A stretch of 8,112 bases of DNA. Origin: Bordetella sp. (GTDB lineage Bacteria; Pseudomonadota; Gammaproteobacteria; Burkholderiales; Burkholderiaceae_B). This document shows positions 6,028 through 8,112 of the stretch, piece by piece. Position 1 is the first letter of the stretch. The number at the start of each line of letters is the position of its first letter. The stretch lies in contig DAIDKG010000253.1 of the NCBI GenBank assembly GCA_027450125.1, forward strand, positions 1 to 8,112, given 5' to 3'. Under the pieces are notes generated by a model. That model had not been told where the DNA came from, searched no databases, and saw only the letters and a list, made by a program, of their open reading frames with translations. The translations under genes were made by a program, and so were the position numbers.

Positions 6028-6665
6028 AGACCGACGACCTTATCGCCATGCTTGCCCGCGATGCCGGCGCGGTGCAAGCCGATCGCGGCGGCAGACGTTT
6101 CGCGCTGGCCCTGGGCGCCGGCATGACATGCTCGGCGCTGCTGATGCTGACCACGCTCGGCCTCAATCCCGCTTTGGCCCGGTACCTCGAATTGCCCAAT
6201 TTCTGGATGAAGCTCTCCTTTGCGGCCGCCCTGGCCTGCATCGGCCTGGTCATCGCGCTGCGCCTGGCGCGCCCTGGCGTGAAACTGGGCCGCGCGCCGC
6301 TGGCCCTGGCCATTCCCATCCTGGCGATATGGGCTATCGCGGTGGCGACGCTGGTGCCGGGCAATGCCGCGCAACGCGCTGAAGCCTTCTTCGGCCAGAC
6401 CTGGGCCGTATGCCCCTTTCTCATTGCTATGCTGTCCATACCCGTATTCGCCGGCACGACCTGGGCCATGCGTGGCCTGGCGCCTACGCGGCTGCGGCTG
6501 GCCGGCGCGGCCGCGGGCCTGCTCTCGGGCGGCGCGGGCGCGGTGGTCTATTGTCTGCACTGCCCCGAACTGGCGGCGCCGTTCGTGGGGTTCTGGTATC
6601 TGCTCGGCGTGCTCATCCCCACGGGCATCGGGGCCTTGCTGGGCAGGCACTTGCTGCAATGGTAG
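6024..6665 (+). CDS. nrsF: Six-helix membrane anti-sigma factor, NrsF family (DUF1109)
   Basis: 213-residue inner-membrane protein predicted to sequester the ECF sigma factor encoded just before it. The cytoplasmic N-terminus ([18 protein letters not shown], 1-18) is typical of NrsF/DUF1109 proteins. Six hydrophobic helices are seen at about 26-46, 63-82, 91-111, 131-149, 157-178 and 186-206. With the N-terminus inside, C130 (start of helix 4) and C177/C180 (end of helix 5, CLHC) all fall at the periplasmic face. In Caulobacter NrsF two conserved cysteines near these positions are needed for sensing, so C130 with C177 or C180 is the likely redox or metal sensor. The ATG at 6024 overlaps the sigF stop, with AGGAAG at 6013-6018 five bases upstream, and the genes are surely co-translated. 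Family length fits. No terminator is seen after the stop; msrP starts 100 bp later behind its own promoter. Confidence 0.9.
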   Translation: MKTDDLIAMLARDAGAVQADRGGRRFALALGAGMTCSALLMLTTLGLNPALARYLELPNFWMKLSFAAALACIGLVIALRLARPGVKLGRAPLALAIPILAIWAIAVATLVPGNAAQRAEAFFGQTWAVCPFLIAMLSIPVFAGTTWAMRGLAPTRLRLAGAAAGLLSGGAGAVVYCLHCPELAAPFVGFWYLLGVLIPTGIGALLGRHLLQW

Positions 6666-6693
6666 GAGCGCAGCAATTAATTTCACCCGGGCG

Positions 6694-6719
6694 GTAACCT
6701 TTTTTTCACGCCGAACGAA
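6694..6719 (+). promoter_or_regulatory. SigF-type ECF promoter of msrPQ
   Basis: GTAACC (6694-6699) and CGAA (6716-6719) are separated by 16 bp and followed by TT. The spacer begins with a run of seven T (6700-6706). A second CGAA at 6712-6715 has only 12-bp spacing and is unlikely to be the -10. The predicted start near 6727 gives a leader of about 40 nt. The site lies after nrsF, so msrPQ can be made both from here and by read-through from sigF-nrsF. Confidence 0.85.
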
Positions 6720-6765
6720 TTACCAAGAGCGCACACTGCTCAAATCCTGCATAAAGGGGAGTCCC

Positions 6766-7734
<969 letters not shown>

Positions 7735-7735
7735 C

Positions 7736-8112
7736 ATGGCCGAGCTGACGCAAGCGGCCATGGTGCGCCGCAAGCTTGACGTGCGGGCGGTAGGCCGCAT
7801 CAAGCCCTTTCTTTTCGTGGTCGGCCTGCTGCCTTTCCTGCGCTGGATATGGCTGGGCTTTCACGACGGCCTGACGGTCAACCCCGTGGAGTTCCTGACG
7901 CGATCCTCGGGCACCTGGACACTGGTGTGCCTGCTGGTCACGCTGGGCATCACGCCATTGCGCCGCCTGACCAACCAGCCGGCCCTGGTGCGGGTGCGCC
8001 GCATGTGCGGGCTTTTCACCTTCTTCTATGCCTGCATGCACTTTCTGACCTGGGCCTGGTGGGACCGCAACTGGAACCTGTCCTCGATGATCGAGGACAT
8101 AGGCCAGCGGCC
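7736..8112 (+). CDS. msrQ: MsrQ (YedZ) haem-binding membrane subunit, first 125 residues
   Basis: Inner-membrane b-type haem protein of the ferric-reductase-like transmembrane family that passes electrons from the respiratory chain or flavin reductase to MsrP. 125 residues are present; the usual length is about 200-220, so the rest lies beyond the right edge. Membrane segments are visible at about 22-42 (KPFLFVVGLLPFLRWIWLG), 58-74 (GTWTLVCLLVTLGITPL) and 90-108. The family motifs NPVEFLTRSSGTW (49-61) and RRMCGLFTFFYACMHFLTW (88-106) are clear; H102 in ACMHFLTW is a likely haem ligand. The ATG lies one base after the msrP stop (TGACATG), indicating translational coupling; the nearest Shine-Dalgarno-like AAGG (7720-7723) is 12 bases away. 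A second ATG at 7760 is a less likely start. The pair is always encoded together in known MsrPQ systems. Confidence 0.94.
   Translation, partial: MAELTQAAMVRRKLDVRAVGRIKPFLFVVGLLPFLRWIWLGFHDGLTVNPVEFLTRSSGTWTLVCLLVTLGITPLRRLTNQPALVRVRRMCGLFTFFYACMHFLTWAWWDRNWNLSSMIEDIGQR

Noticed and set aside
6364..6765. Upstream extension of the msrP frame over nrsF
   Set aside because: The extension overlaps NrsF, which has six coherent membrane helices. The Tat signal, ribosome binding site and promoter all point to the ATG at 6766.

Overview
The window reads as chromosomal DNA of a GC-rich betaproteobacterium, most likely Bordetella or a close relative in the Alcaligenaceae (Achromobacter is the main alternative). 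This rests on strong GC bias at third codon positions, the divergent rne/rluC pair with a HAD phosphatase after rluC, and the protein sequences themselves. I could not search a database, so the genus is inferred. There is no rRNA, tRNA, CRISPR array or insertion sequence.

Left part (1-3885), RNA processing and housekeeping. The minus strand carries the N-terminal 542 codons of RNase E (rne), which runs off the left edge. A gene-free stretch of about 550 bp (1629-2178) separates it from the divergent rluC. That stretch would form a long rne leader containing an 18-bp perfect palindrome and a GC-rich stem-loop just upstream of the rne ribosome binding site. rluC is followed by a HAD-family phosphatase. 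The 99 bp between them is a C-rich hairpin-forming segment that also encodes a 33-codon reading frame, linked to both neighbours by ATGA and TGAC-ATG junctions.

Middle (3986-4936): an aldo/keto reductase with an intact catalytic tetrad, convergent with the next gene and separated from it by a strong 14-bp-stem terminator.

Right part (5043-8112), the most interesting region. It encodes a small secreted methionine-rich protein (mrpX-like, minus strand). Divergent from it are an ECF sigma factor (sigF-like) overlapping its six-helix, cysteine-containing membrane anti-sigma factor (nrsF-like), then msrP (yedY) and msrQ (yedZ, cut by the right edge). This matches the gene content of the SigF/NrsF-MrpX-YedY1-YedZ1 hypochlorite-defence system described in Azospira suillum. 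In that model MrpX methionines soak up reactive chlorine in the periplasm and MsrPQ reduces the methionine sulfoxide again.

Three sites with the pattern GTAACC-N16-CGAAT lie exactly upstream of mrpX, sigF-nrsF and msrPQ, each with 16-bp spacing and the correct orientation. They define a self-contained, autoregulated regulon readable from the sequence alone. GTAACC-N16-CGAA is, as I recall it, also the promoter consensus of Caulobacter SigF, which is controlled by an NrsF-type anti-sigma factor.
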